Positions 17,674 through 26,909 of a stretch of DNA of 64,000 bases are shown one piece after another. Below the pieces are notes generated by a model. It saw only the letters and a list, made by a program, of their open reading frames with translations. It did no database searches and had not been told where the DNA came from. Source of the stretch: Spirochaetota bacterium (GTDB taxonomy: Bacteria; Spirochaetota; UBA4802; UBA5368); assembly GCA_004297825.1 (NCBI GenBank), contig SCSX01000036.1, forward strand, positions 108,680-172,679, in the 5' to 3' direction. Numbering within the stretch: the first letter of the stretch is position 1; every line of letters starts with the position of its first letter. The position numbers and the translations under genes were made by a program.

Positions 17674-19950
17674 ATGAATATTGAACAGCTTATAGGATAC
17701 CTTAAATCTCACGAGCCCTTCATGGCGCAGGTGCGCTACTGGGCGAGCTTCGACGCGGTGCAGGGGACGTACGTTCCCTACCCGGAGTCCCTGGACCCGC
17801 GCCTGGTGCAGATTTACAAAAAGCGCGGTATAGAAAGCCTCTACTCCCACCAGGGGGAGGCGTGCGACGCGGTCGCGCGCGGCGAAGACCTGGTCGTGGT
17901 CACGCCTACCGCCTCTGGGAAGACCCTCTGCTATAACCTGCCGGTGCTGAACCGCATGCTCGTCAATCCCGAGGCGCGTGCGCTTTACCTGTTCCCGACC
18001 AAGGCCCTCTCGCAGGACCAGCTCTCGGAGCTCCACGAGACCGTGACCGAGACCGGCGCCCAGATCAAGACCTATACCTTCGACGGGGACACGCCCAACT
18101 CGGCGCGCAAGGCGATCCGCGCGGCGGGAAACATCGTGATCACGAACCCGGACATGCTGCACGCGGGTATTCTCCCGCACCACACGATATGGGTGAAGCT
18201 CTTCGAAAACCTGGAATTCGTCGTGATCGACGAGATCCATTCCTACCGGGGCGTGTTCGGGAGCCACTTCGCGAACCTCATGCGAAGGCTCCGGCGCATC
18301 TGCGCCTTTTACGGCTCCAACCCGCGCTTCATCTGCTGCTCGGCGACGATCCGGAACCCGCGCGAGCACGCCGAGGCGCTTACCGGGCGGACCATGCGCC
18401 TCATCGACACCAACGGCGCGCCGCGCGGGGAGAAGGATTACATCCTGTACAACCCGCCCGTCGTGAACAAGGAGCTGGGTATCCGCGCCTCGGCGATAAA
18501 GGAGGCCGCGAAGGTGGGGGCGCTCTTCCTGAACAACAAGATCCCGACCATCGTGTTTTCGCGCAGCCGCGTGCGCACCGAGATCATCTCCACCTATCTC
18601 AAGGAGGCATGCCCCAGGGCGGCCACGCAGATCGCAGCGTACCGGGGCGGGTATCTCCCGAACGAACGGCGCGCGATCGAGCGGGGCCTGCGCGAGGGGA
18701 AGCTCATAGGCGTCGTGTCGACCAACGCGCTCGAGCTCGGGATCGACATAGGCATGCTCGACGCGGCCATCACGGTGGGATACCCGGGCTCGGTGTCCTC
18801 ACTCCACCAGCAACTGGGGCGCGCGGGAAGGCGCGGCAAGTCGTCGCTCGCGATCATCATCGCGACGAGCTCGCCGCTCGACCAGTACATCGCGTCGAAC
18901 GCGGATTACATCATCCGCTCCAACCCCGAGGCTGCGACTATAAACCCGGACAACCTGCTCATCCTCATGGACCATTTAAAATGCGCGGCCTTCGAGCTGC
19001 CCTTCGACGCGGCGGAGCGCTTCGCCGCGCACCTGGGCACGACCGCCGAGATGCTCGAGTACCTCGAGGAAAACGGCGTGCTCAAAAGGTCCGAGGGCAA
19101 GTTCCACTGGATGAGCGGGATATACCCCGCGAACGAGATTAGCTTGCGCACCGCGGCGCACGAAAACTTTGTGATCGTCGACAACGAGGACCGCTCGCGC
19201 GTGATCGGGGAGGTGGACTATTACTCGGCCCCCACGCTCATCCACAACGACGCGATCTACCTGCACCAGGGGCGCCAGTACTACATAGACAAGCTCGACT
19301 GGGAGAGCCGCATGGCCTTCTGCCACGAGGTCGAGTCCGACTACTTCACCGACGCCGAGACCAAGACCGACATCCACGTGCTCGAAAGCTTCGAAAGCCG
19401 CGCGTGCGGACCGACGACGCTCAGCCGCGGTGAGGTGAACGTGCGCAACAAGACCGTGATGTTCAAGAAGCTCAAGTTCAACACGCACGAAAACCTGGGG
19501 TGGGGCAAGATCGACCTTCCCGAGCTCGAGATGCACACCGCCTCGGCATGGCTCGATTTCGACGAGGACGCGCTCGCGGCCATCGCCGGCCGCGCGATGG
19601 CGGGGCGCATCCTCTACTCGATCGCGTACTTGTTTCGCAATATCGTCCCCATCTTCACCCTCTCGGACGTGAACGACATCCGGGTCGCGCACCAGACGCG
19701 CTCGAATTTCAGCGGGAAGCCGGCGGTCTTCATCTACGACTCGATCCCCGGCGGGGTCGGCATCGCCGAGCGGGTGTACGCGATCCTGGGCCTCGTGGCG
19801 GGCGAGGCGCGTCGCGTCGTCGAGCAGTGCGAATGCGAAACGGGCTGCCCCGCCTGTATCGGACCGCTGCCCTCCGAGGACGGTGCCATCAAAGAATACG
19901 TTTCACGGGTGCTGGGGTCGCTCGCGCATGAGCCTGAAAGACAAGCTTAA
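17674..19950 (+). CDS. mrfA: MrfA/YprA-type DEAD/DEAH helicase with DUF1998
   Basis: 758 residues from the ATG at 17674; an upstream in-frame extension is proline-rich and unlike the family. Helicase motifs: Walker A TPTASGKT (Lys83), DEIH (186-189), SAT, and motif VI QQLGRAGRRGKSS. The C-terminal DUF1998 domain ends with four cysteines (C719, C721, C725, C728), the zinc or metal site seen in MrfA. In Bacillus subtilis MrfA and MrfB act together in a UvrABC-independent repair path for mitomycin C damage. The neighbour MrfB overlaps this gene, supporting the assignment. The helicase should be a 3'-5' DNA translocase in the cytoplasm. Confidence 0.88.
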   Translation: MNIEQLIGYLKSHEPFMAQVRYWASFDAVQGTYVPYPESLDPRLVQIYKKRGIESLYSHQGEACDAVARGEDLVVVTPTASGKTLCYNLPVLNRMLVNPEARALYLFPTKALSQDQLSELHETVTETGAQIKTYTFDGDTPNSARKAIRAAGNIVITNPDMLHAGILPHHTIWVKLFENLEFVVIDEIHSYRGVFGSHFANLMRRLRRICAFYGSNPRFICCSATIRNPREHAEALTGRTMRLIDTNGAPRGEKDYILYNPPVVNKELGIRASAIKEAAKVGALFLNNKIPTIVFSRSRVRTEIISTYLKEACPRAATQIAAYRGGYLPNERRAIERGLREGKLIGVVSTNALELGIDIGMLDAAITVGYPGSVSSLHQQLGRAGRRGKSSLAIIIATSSPLDQYIASNADYIIRSNPEAATINPDNLLILMDHLKCAAFELPFDAAERFAAHLGTTAEMLEYLEENGVLKRSEGKFHWMSGIYPANEISLRTAAHENFVIVDNEDRSRVIGEVDYYSAPTLIHNDAIYLHQGRQYYIDKLDWESRMAFCHEVESDYFTDAETKTDIHVLESFESRACGPTTLSRGEVNVRNKTVMFKKLKFNTHENLGWGKIDLPELEMHTASAWLDFDEDALAAIAGRAMAGRILYSIAYLFRNIVPIFTLSDVNDIRVAHQTRSNFSGKPAVFIYDSIPGGVGIAERVYAILGLVAGEARRVVEQCECETGCPACIGPLPSEDGAIKEYVSRVLGSLAHEPERQA

Positions 19951-21133
19951 ACTGTACGAGAAGAAAGGCGGCGCACCCGCCCGCCGCGAAACGGCGCCCC
20001 TCGAATCGCTGGGGGCGCAGCCGCTCGATGCGGCGGGACGCACGATCTACCGCTTCACCGGTTCCCTTCCCGAGCGCGCGATCCGTTCGCGCGCGGGAAC
20101 GGAAGGGGGGCCGATACCCGTACGGGCGCTCCTGACGAGCCTGCGGATGGACCCCGCCCTGCTTCCGCGCGACATGCTCTTCCTTGACCTGGAGACGACC
20201 TCGCTCTCCACCGGCACCGGGAACTACCCGTTCCTCATCGGCATAGGATACCTTAACGGCGACCGGTTCGTGACCGAGCAGTACTTCATGGACGACTATG
20301 CCGCCGAGCCCGCGATCCTCGCGCACCTCGCGGGCATCATCGCGCGCTTCAAGGCGCTCGTGACGTTCAACGGAAAGAGCTTCGACGTGCCGCTCATAAA
20401 GACGCGCTACCGCATGCACCGCGTACCCGGCTTCCCGGTGGATATCCCCGTGCTGGACCTCCTGTATCCGTGCAGGCGCATTTTTAAAAGCGTCTATGAA
20501 AGCTGTTCTCTCAAGACCATGGAGGAGCGCTCGCTTGGCATCGTCCGCGTGGACGATATCCCGGGCTGGATGATTCCGGATGTCTACTTCACGTACCAGC
20601 GGGAGGGCTCGCTTGGGCGCATCCCCGCGGTGGTGGAGCACAACCGGGAAGATATCGTCTCGATGCTCCTCATCATGGAGCTTGTCGCGGGCGTGCACGA
20701 GGCGCTCCAGGCGCGCAGCTTCGGGGAGATCGGGAAGCGGAGCCTCGCGAACCTCGCGCACCACCTCTTCAAGACCGACCGCGCGCTCTTCCTGGACGTC
20801 ATGGATTTCCTGGGGGACGACGCGCTGCACGACCGGGGGCTGTTCAAGAAGTATTCGTCGGCCCTGGTGAGGGCGGGACGAATAGGCGACGCCCTGGTGT
20901 TCTGGGAGAAGAACCGCTCCCTCTTCGCGTTCGAGGAGCTGGCAAAGCATTTCGAGCACCGCGCGCGCGATTTTTCAAGGGCGCTCGCGTGCGCCCGCGA
21001 GGCGCGCGCGCTTTCCGAGCGGGGAATCTATTCCGGGATAGACGACGAACCGATCCCCGCCGCGAAGAGGGCGCGCATCACGGAAAGGATCGCGAAAAGG
21101 ATCGCGCGGCTGGAGAAAAAATTAAAGGGCTAG
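19928..21133 (+). CDS. mrfB: MrfB/YprB-type 3'-5' exonuclease
   Basis: 401 residues. The ATG at 19928 lies inside the end of mrfA, so translation is probably coupled. The DEDD exonuclease (RNase H-like) domain spans about 75-245: FLDLETTSLSTG (first Asp-Glu), TFNGKSFDVPL (second Asp) and EHNREDIVSM (third and fourth residues). The C-terminal region (about 250-401) is helical and TPR-like with many Arg and Lys. It pairs with the MrfA helicase to excise damaged DNA, inferred from the Bacillus pair. All four acidic residues are present. Confidence 0.85.
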   Translation: MSLKDKLKLYEKKGGAPARRETAPLESLGAQPLDAAGRTIYRFTGSLPERAIRSRAGTEGGPIPVRALLTSLRMDPALLPRDMLFLDLETTSLSTGTGNYPFLIGIGYLNGDRFVTEQYFMDDYAAEPAILAHLAGIIARFKALVTFNGKSFDVPLIKTRYRMHRVPGFPVDIPVLDLLYPCRRIFKSVYESCSLKTMEERSLGIVRVDDIPGWMIPDVYFTYQREGSLGRIPAVVEHNREDIVSMLLIMELVAGVHEALQARSFGEIGKRSLANLAHHLFKTDRALFLDVMDFLGDDALHDRGLFKKYSSALVRAGRIGDALVFWEKNRSLFAFEELAKHFEHRARDFSRALACAREARALSERGIYSGIDDEPIPAAKRARITERIAKRIARLEKKLKG

Positions 21134-21147
21134 ATTAGCGCGGAATC

Positions 21148-21777
21148 TTACGCCTCGAGCGCCTTCAGCACGAGGTCCATCATGTGCCGCAGCAGTTCTT
21201 CAATCGTTGCGTCAACGTATCCCACGCTTTGTTTGACCTCAAGGATCAGCACGCCGTCCATCATTCCCCACAGGGTCACCGCCGTTTTCCACGGATCGAC
21301 CTTCCGGAATTCACCCGATTTTATCCCCTCACCGATTATCGACGCCACAAGGTCCAGCAGCACCTTCGTCCTTCCCTCAAGCACCGGGACCATGTCCAGG
21401 TCGGAGAAAAATTCCCTTACCCCCAGGTGATTGATCGCGATGATGTTGTAGAGGTCCCTTTCCTCCGTGAAAAACCTGAAATAGGCGCCGGACACCGCCC
21501 TGAGCCTCTTTGCGGCGCCGGGGGACTGTTTGCCGAGGGATTCCGTGATCATTTTTTCCAGTATATCGATCCCCATAAGATTGAGCGCGCGATAGGCCTC
21601 CAGCTTGCTTTCATAGTAAAGATAAAACGAGGCGGGGCTCAGGCGCGCGTCCTCGGTGATCATCTTGATGGTGGTGGGCTGGTAGCCGTGCAGCGAGAAT
21701 ACTTTCTTCGCGGATTGGAGTATTTTGTCCTTCCGGACCTGCTTTTCGGAATCGGATCGGGCGCGCAGCTTGTTCAT
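21148..21777 (-). CDS. TetR-family transcriptional regulator
   Basis: 209 residues. The N-terminal helix-turn-helix (about 17-62: KILQSAKKVFSLHGYQPTTIKMI then LSPASFYLYYESK) is typical of TetR. The C-terminal ligand-binding domain (about 75-209) is helical and of TetR_C type, as in regulators of lipid or drug genes. The gene is divergent from the propeller gene at 21906. The 128-base gap holds a 26-base near-perfect palindrome (21854-21879) placed over the promoter, which is the likely operator for repression of both genes. The 3' end is convergent with mrfB. Confidence 0.9.
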   Translation of the reverse strand: MNKLRARSDSEKQVRKDKILQSAKKVFSLHGYQPTTIKMITEDARLSPASFYLYYESKLEAYRALNLMGIDILEKMITESLGKQSPGAAKRLRAVSGAYFRFFTEERDLYNIIAINHLGVREFFSDLDMVPVLEGRTKVLLDLVASIIGEGIKSGEFRKVDPWKTAVTLWGMMDGVLILEVKQSVGYVDATIEELLRHMMDLVLKALEA

Positions 21778-21846
21778 GTGGGGCTCCAGTCGGAATATAT
21801 GATCTTTATCCGGCAGTTTGAAAATAAGTAAATCACAATTTTTTTA

Positions 21847-21875
21847 TTGACATAATAAATAAATGTTCATTTAGT
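21847..21875 (+). promoter_or_regulatory. Promoter of the propeller gene
   Basis: TTGACA (21847-21852), 17 bases, TTTAGT (21870-21875), in a strongly AT-rich stretch. A palindrome occupies most of the spacer and the -10 box, which fits repression by the divergent TetR protein. Confidence 0.5.
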
Positions 21876-21879
21876 TATT
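21854..21879. promoter_or_regulatory. Candidate TetR operator palindrome
   Basis: Two 12-base arms (21854-21865 and 21868-21879) separated by TT are complementary at 11 of 12 positions; the core is TAAATG-TT-CATTTA. Position between divergent tetR and target, over the promoter spacer and -10, is the standard arrangement for a TetR repressor. Confidence 0.6.
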
Positions 21880-21905
21880 TTAGCGACATTTTCAGGGGGG
21901 TCGAG

Positions 21906-24494
21906 ATGGATCTGGTAAACAAGTTGAAGATATTCAAATGGAAGATTGCAATCGCGTTCGTTTTCATTATTGGGCTCTACCTTGTTTCTTCTTCCGTGCC
22001 TTTCGGCAGTCATGTCTTCTTGCCTGACAAGCTCGCCGCGGCGCGCGCCGGGTATGCCTACGACATCCCGCTCGATCCCGCCAGCCCCTGGCCAAAGTTT
22101 CGTAACAATGCGCCCCAGAACGGCCGCAGCCAGGTGAAACCCATTGTCGATCCTGCTTTGCGGCCGTGGACTTTCCGGACCGGGAAGGGCGTATTCAGCA
22201 GCGGTGTGGTGGACGCCAACGATGCAGTCTACATTGGTTCGGCCGACCATTATTTCTATGCGATACACAAAGACGGTTCCCTGAAATGGAAATTCAGGAC
22301 CGGCGAGGTGATCGATTCCTCGGCGCTGCTGGACGACAGGGGTCGGATATACTTCGGCTCCGGCGATGCCCATATCTACTGCCTTGAGCGGAAAAACGCG
22401 GCGCTGGTTTGGACGTTCAAGGCCGATCCCGTTGCCGAGGTCGAAAAGCGTTACGGCATAAAATCCTACAACGTGGACTGGTTCGAGGCGAATATCGCCA
22501 TGCTCAAGGACGGCACTATCGTCGCCCCCAACGACAATTTCCTGGTCTACACGATAGACCGTGAAACCGGGAAGAAGAAGGCCGAATACCTGGGCAACGA
22601 GCTCATGTGGTCGCTTCCGGCCGTGAACGTGAACACAGGCAGGATATTTTACGGCTCCCAGTATATGGCCCTTAAAAACGTCTACTGCGTCGATACGGCC
22701 GCCGGCGAAACCGAATGGACGAACGGTCGCTGGGGCTCCAATGTCGCGTCGCCGCTTTTAACCTCCACCGACCGGCGGGGCGCCGTGGTGCTGGGCGGAT
22801 TCGACGGCTATGTGCGCGCCTATACCCAGACGGACGGAAAGCATTTGTGGCAGCAGGGCCTGCGGGGGCATATCTACTCCAGTCCCGCCCAGTTGTCCGA
22901 CGGTACGATCATCCAGCCTTCCACCGACGGCACCGTCTACGCGCTGGAGCCGTCCACCGGCGAAATCAAGTGGGCGTTCGATACGCTGGAGCCCATACGC
23001 TCTTCGCCCGCCGTAGACGGAAACGATCGCATCTATGTGGGCTCCGGCGAGGGACGCCTCTTCTGCCTGAATGCTGAAGGCACGCTGCGCTGGGCCTATC
23101 TCTGCATAGATGAGGAGCGCAACGATTTGAATTCCTCACCGGCCCTGGGAAAAACGGGCGTGTTTATCGCGGGGGAAAACGGCGGCGTATTTTTCGTGCC
23201 GTACGATTATCCCCTGGGCCCGATCGGCAAAAACGATCCCCGATGCACCCTGGGCCCGGGGGAGGTGCTTTCCCCGGAGGGGGCGTACATGATCTATACG
23301 TCCAATTTCGGCGGGCTGCAGGTACAGCCTCCCCGGGAAATTGACGCCAACCAGGCGCTCGCGTTTTCGCTTTTCGTCAGGGAGAAGGGCGATACCGTCA
23401 AGGCCGTCATCGACCGGGACACGCTGAAAATTTCGGTGACGGGGAATCCCAGGATGGAGGCAAAGATATCCGCCGACGGCCATTTCTTCATGATGACGCC
23501 TCGTGAAACCTGGACGGGACCGGATGGGGGAATAATTACCGTGGAGATTAAAGGCGACTACAAGACGAACATGAGTCGCTTTGGACTCAAGTTCTTCAGG
23601 GGCTCCAGGGGCGGCTCGTTCGACGTCAGCTACCGGTTCGCGGTGCCGGGATACCGGGAAGCCGCGCAGCCGTACAAGATACCCGTATCGACGGGCGATC
23701 CGTCGACGGTGTTCGAGTTCAAGAGATTCGCGGCGCCCAATCCCGTGATGCTTCCCTCGTGGAACCAGATCGGATTCGATTCCATCCATTATTTAGGCGG
23801 GGCAGTGGAGGCCGTTGATGGCAGAATCCTGGTGTGGGTGATTCCCGGCAAATTGCAGGGCGATGCCACCGTGGTGGACCCGACCCTGGCGGCGCGATTT
23901 CCGCTCACCCTGGAGTACAGGGGAGGGCTGCTGACCTTTTATAATTACGACGGGTTCAAGGTTAACTTCGTGGGCTCCTGGGACATGCCGTTCGGCTTTT
24001 ATAGAATTGCGGCGCATGCGAATCCCCTGAGCGGCGCCATAGACCGTTCCCCGGTACTGAACGCAATCGCGAAATGCGACGAGATCGAGCATTACGGGCG
24101 CTTCCTCAAACTCATGGGGATGTCCGAATATGAAACGGGCCACATGGCAGTGTTCGGCGGGCTCACCATGGCGCTTCACGGCAGAGGGTATGAAACGGCC
24201 CCAGCCGGCGCGGGGACGATAGAGTTCAGGGCGGGGGAAACGTCCGCATCGGCGACGGTGACGGGCGGGCAGCTCAAAAAGGGCGACCACGTCTTCAGCC
24301 TGCTGCTGATCGATGTAAAGACCGGGAAGGCCTTTCCCCTCTACTACACCAAGCGCACAATCGTCGAGGCCGATACCGCGGGAAGGGTGACCAGGGTGAG
24401 CGTCGAGTATGATGCCGGGGAGGTGAAAGGCGAGGTGCGCGCATATTACATGGTAGACACGTATCCCGCGGCGCGGGGTGAACTCAAGTTGTGA
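21906..24494 (+). CDS. Membrane-anchored PQQ-type beta-propeller protein
   Basis: 862 residues. One N-terminal transmembrane segment (about 12-30, no clear cleavage site) then an extracytoplasmic part. Residues about 60-430 contain PQQ/BamB-like propeller blades with repeated signatures such as YIGSADHYFYAIHKDGSLKWKF, IYFGSGDAHIYCLE, TVYALEPSTGEIKWAF and IYVGSGEGRLFCLNAEG (each quoted in part). The C-terminal half (about 460-862) is beta-rich with no family recognised. It could be a quinoprotein-like or scaffold protein; PQQ binding is not established. Expression is probably controlled by the divergent TetR. The 3' end overlaps the minus-strand antitoxin gene by 11 bases. Confidence 0.75.
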   Translation: MDLVNKLKIFKWKIAIAFVFIIGLYLVSSSVPFGSHVFLPDKLAAARAGYAYDIPLDPASPWPKFRNNAPQNGRSQVKPIVDPALRPWTFRTGKGVFSSGVVDANDAVYIGSADHYFYAIHKDGSLKWKFRTGEVIDSSALLDDRGRIYFGSGDAHIYCLERKNAALVWTFKADPVAEVEKRYGIKSYNVDWFEANIAMLKDGTIVAPNDNFLVYTIDRETGKKKAEYLGNELMWSLPAVNVNTGRIFYGSQYMALKNVYCVDTAAGETEWTNGRWGSNVASPLLTSTDRRGAVVLGGFDGYVRAYTQTDGKHLWQQGLRGHIYSSPAQLSDGTIIQPSTDGTVYALEPSTGEIKWAFDTLEPIRSSPAVDGNDRIYVGSGEGRLFCLNAEGTLRWAYLCIDEERNDLNSSPALGKTGVFIAGENGGVFFVPYDYPLGPIGKNDPRCTLGPGEVLSPEGAYMIYTSNFGGLQVQPPREIDANQALAFSLFVREKGDTVKAVIDRDTLKISVTGNPRMEAKISADGHFFMMTPRETWTGPDGGIITVEIKGDYKTNMSRFGLKFFRGSRGGSFDVSYRFAVPGYREAAQPYKIPVSTGDPSTVFEFKRFAAPNPVMLPSWNQIGFDSIHYLGGAVEAVDGRILVWVIPGKLQGDATVVDPTLAARFPLTLEYRGGLLTFYNYDGFKVNFVGSWDMPFGFYRIAAHANPLSGAIDRSPVLNAIAKCDEIEHYGRFLKLMGMSEYETGHMAVFGGLTMALHGRGYETAPAGAGTIEFRAGETSASATVTGGQLKKGDHVFSLLLIDVKTGKAFPLYYTKRTIVEADTAGRVTRVSVEYDAGEVKGEVRAYYMVDTYPAARGELKL

Positions 24495-24735
24495 TGTCTA
24501 TTTTATCGAATTCAGCTGTGCGCCGGGTAAAATCGTCCAGGTCATTCCGGCTCCAGACACCGAACAGATCGAGAAAATCGTTCCTGTGGTTGTTGGGGTT
24601 TTTCTCACTGAGCCCGAGTGCCTGTTTTAGAAGGGATTGGATGGTCCTGTTGAGGCTGGTTCCCTGGGTCCTTGATTTTTCCCTAATAATCGACTCAAGG
24701 GAGTCTTCAAGGTTGTGAATGGTGATTGATTTCAT
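24484..24735 (-). CDS. FitA/VapB-like ribbon-helix-helix antitoxin, orphan
   Basis: 83 residues. The N-terminal MKSITIHNLEDSLESIIREK then GTSLNRTIQSLLKQAL matches the FitA-type ribbon-helix-helix domain found in antitoxins. The C-terminus (RNDFLDLFGVWSRNDLDDF) resembles the toxin-binding tail. A PIN toxin would normally follow downstream on the same strand, but that space is taken by the convergent propeller gene. No other toxin is seen nearby, so it is an orphan antitoxin or stand-alone regulator. Confidence 0.7.
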   Translation of the reverse strand: MKSITIHNLEDSLESIIREKSRTQGTSLNRTIQSLLKQALGLSEKNPNNHRNDFLDLFGVWSRNDLDDFTRRTAEFDKIDITT

Positions 24736-24838
24736 GACATTTGAACCATTATTGATCTAGTTTGGTTCAAAATAATCATATCTGCCGGAGAAATCAAGCT
24801 ATTTATTCGACAACGGCGGTATCCCGATTCACGGCCGG

Positions 24839-25876
24839 TTACTTCTTCTGCCACTGGAACAGGAGCGAACCCAGCGCGAGGAAGAGCACCGACGATCCCG
24901 CGAGCACCGCCACCTGGGGGAGCATTTCGTGCAGGGGTGTGCCGTCGTTCATGATGCGGCGGGCGCAATCCACCATGTGCGAGAGGGGAAATATTTTCGC
25001 GAGGCCCTTCACCCAGGGCTTCGCGCCCTCGAGCGAGAACCAGACCTCGGAGAGAAACATCATGGGCCACGACAGGACGTTGAGCACGCCCCCCGCGAAT
25101 TCCTCGCTGGCGCTGCGCGCCGCGATGAGGAGCCCGAGCGAGATCATGGAAAATCCCCCCAGGGCGAATACGAAGGCGAGCGAGGCGTACGATCCGCGGC
25201 ATTGGAACCCGTACATGAGCGCGCAGCCCGCGTACACGATCGCGGTCGTGACGATGAGAATCACCATGCGCGAGATTATCTGCGCGGTGAGAAACTCGAA
25301 GGGGGAGAGCGGGGCCACGGACAGGCGCTTGAGCGCCCCGTTCTTACGGTAACGTACCACGACGTAGCCCACGCCGAAGAGCGCGCTGAACATCATGTTC
25401 ATGCCCAGTATGCCGGGGAACATCCATTCCACGTAGGGTATATCAAACCCCTCGACTTCGCGCTTTTTGAAGTTCGCCGTGTCGGCCGCGGCGCCCGTTC
25501 CCAGGAGCTTCTCGGTAATGTAACCCTTGGGCGAGGAGCGGCTCACCCAGTACTCGCCGGCGGTGGGGTCCACGAGCATATCGATGCGGTGGTGCTGGAG
25601 CTTCGAGATCGCCTCGTCCGCGGACGCGAGCTCCACGAATTCCAGGAAATGCGTTTTTCTGAACTCCTCGAACCGCGCCGCCTGCACGGGGCTTACTATC
25701 GCGCCGGGAGTTGTGATGACGCCTACCTTGAACATCGCCTGCCGGTCCTGGTTGAACAGGAAGCTGAAGCCGATGATCACGAGAAAGGGGAACAGTATGT
25801 TCCACCCGAACGCCGACCGGTCGCGGTAGAACTCTTTGTTGCGCGCGACGAATATCGTCCACATTCTCCCGAGCAT
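24839..25876 (-). CDS. ABC-2 type transporter permease
   Basis: 345 residues. One helix near the N-terminus (about 22-42), a soluble loop (about 45-165) and five further helices (about 170-342) are the ABC2_membrane_3/YhgE-type layout of drug or polymer exporters. It starts 3 bases after the ATPase gene stop, so the two form an operon. Substrate cannot be told from sequence. Confidence 0.87.
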   Translation of the reverse strand: MLGRMWTIFVARNKEFYRDRSAFGWNILFPFLVIIGFSFLFNQDRQAMFKVGVITTPGAIVSPVQAARFEEFRKTHFLEFVELASADEAISKLQHHRIDMLVDPTAGEYWVSRSSPKGYITEKLLGTGAAADTANFKKREVEGFDIPYVEWMFPGILGMNMMFSALFGVGYVVVRYRKNGALKRLSVAPLSPFEFLTAQIISRMVILIVTTAIVYAGCALMYGFQCRGSYASLAFVFALGGFSMISLGLLIAARSASEEFAGGVLNVLSWPMMFLSEVWFSLEGAKPWVKGLAKIFPLSHMVDCARRIMNDGTPLHEMLPQVAVLAGSSVLFLALGSLLFQWQKK

Positions 25877-25879
25877 TTC

Positions 25880-26761
25880 TTACCCCCTGAGCGTGTGTCC
25901 CGTGAGGATGAGAAATATATCCTCGAGGTTCTGCGAGCGTATGGTCATGCCGGTGAGGTCGACGTCGTGCTTTATAAGCTCGCGAAGGCAGTCGTTCACG
26001 GTAAGGGTACGTATTTCGATACGGTCCTCCTCGCGGCTCCATGCGCAGGCGATGCCCCCCAGGGCTTTCTCGTCGATGGGCCCGTTCAGCACGATCGTGG
26101 AACCCTGGGCGTGGATGCGCAGGAGCTCTTCGGGCGAGCCCAGGGCGACGATCTTGCCGTGGTCCATGATCGCGATCTCGTCGCACAGTATTTGTGCCTC
26201 TTCCATATAGTGCGTGGTGAGGATCACGGTCTTTCCCTGCGCCTGTATCTGCCGGACGATCTCCCAGAGGTGCCTGCGCGCCTGCGGATCGAGCCCCGTC
26301 GTGGGTTCGTCAAGGAATACGAGATCGGGGTCGTTCGCCAGGGCGATGGCGAGCAGGAGCCTCTGCTTCTGCCCGCCCGATATCTTCCAGTTGTCGCGGT
26401 CGATGATCTCCTCGAGCCTGCATATCTCCACGAGCCAGGCGAAGTCCGCCCTCCGTTCGTAGAGTTTCCTGAAAAACTCCAGCGTCTCCCGCACGCTCAG
26501 GTACTGGGGGAGCTCGGTGTTCTGCAGCTGGATGCCCACCTCCTGCTTGAACGAGGGCCCGCGCCGGGAGCCCTTGTAGAGGATTTCGCCCGAGGTCCGT
26601 TTCTGTATGCCCTCGATCACCTCGATCGAGGTCGTCTTTCCCGCCCCGTTGGGCCCCAGCAGCCCGAAGCAGCTTCCCGCGCGAATGGAGAAGCTGATTC
26701 CGTCCACCGCTTTTACCTCGGGGAAATGTTTGACCAGGTCCTGTATTTCCAGTATGTTCAT
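25880..26761 (-). CDS. ABC transporter ATP-binding protein
   Basis: 293 residues of the CcmA/DrrA exporter ATPase type. Walker A is GPNGAGKTTSIEVI (about 36-49), the signature ISGGQKQRLLLAIALA (about 130), Walker B LVFLDEPTTGLDP, and the H-loop TTHYMEEA. The last 80 residues form the regulatory extension common in this group. Partner permease directly downstream. A minus-strand TTGACA at 26856-26861 with a weak -10 could drive the operon. Confidence 0.9.
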   Translation of the reverse strand: MNILEIQDLVKHFPEVKAVDGISFSIRAGSCFGLLGPNGAGKTTSIEVIEGIQKRTSGEILYKGSRRGPSFKQEVGIQLQNTELPQYLSVRETLEFFRKLYERRADFAWLVEICRLEEIIDRDNWKISGGQKQRLLLAIALANDPDLVFLDEPTTGLDPQARRHLWEIVRQIQAQGKTVILTTHYMEEAQILCDEIAIMDHGKIVALGSPEELLRIHAQGSTIVLNGPIDEKALGGIACAWSREEDRIEIRTLTVNDCLRELIKHDVDLTGMTIRSQNLEDIFLILTGHTLRG

Positions 26762-26831
26762 CGTTACCGTTGTAGTAGCCTTAAAGCGGATTAAGCCGCC
26801 CGCGCGGCGGGGATACGCCCGCCTGAAGGTA

Positions 26832-26861
26832 TAAATAAGATAAACCGCGCATGATTGTCAA
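26832..26861 (-). promoter_or_regulatory. Weak candidate promoter of the ABC exporter operon
   Basis: On the minus strand TTGACA (26861-26856), 18 bases, TATTTA (26837-26832). Perfect -35 but only three of six bases at -10, so this is tentative. Confidence 0.3.
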
Positions 26862-26909
26862 GGCTAATACGCGGAAAGCCGCGTCCCCTTCCCGCCGCGC
26901 CCTGGGACG

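Noticed and set aside
24929..26794. A 621-codon open frame on the plus strand
   Set aside because: Antisense to the ABC permease and ATPase genes, which carry all Walker and signature motifs.
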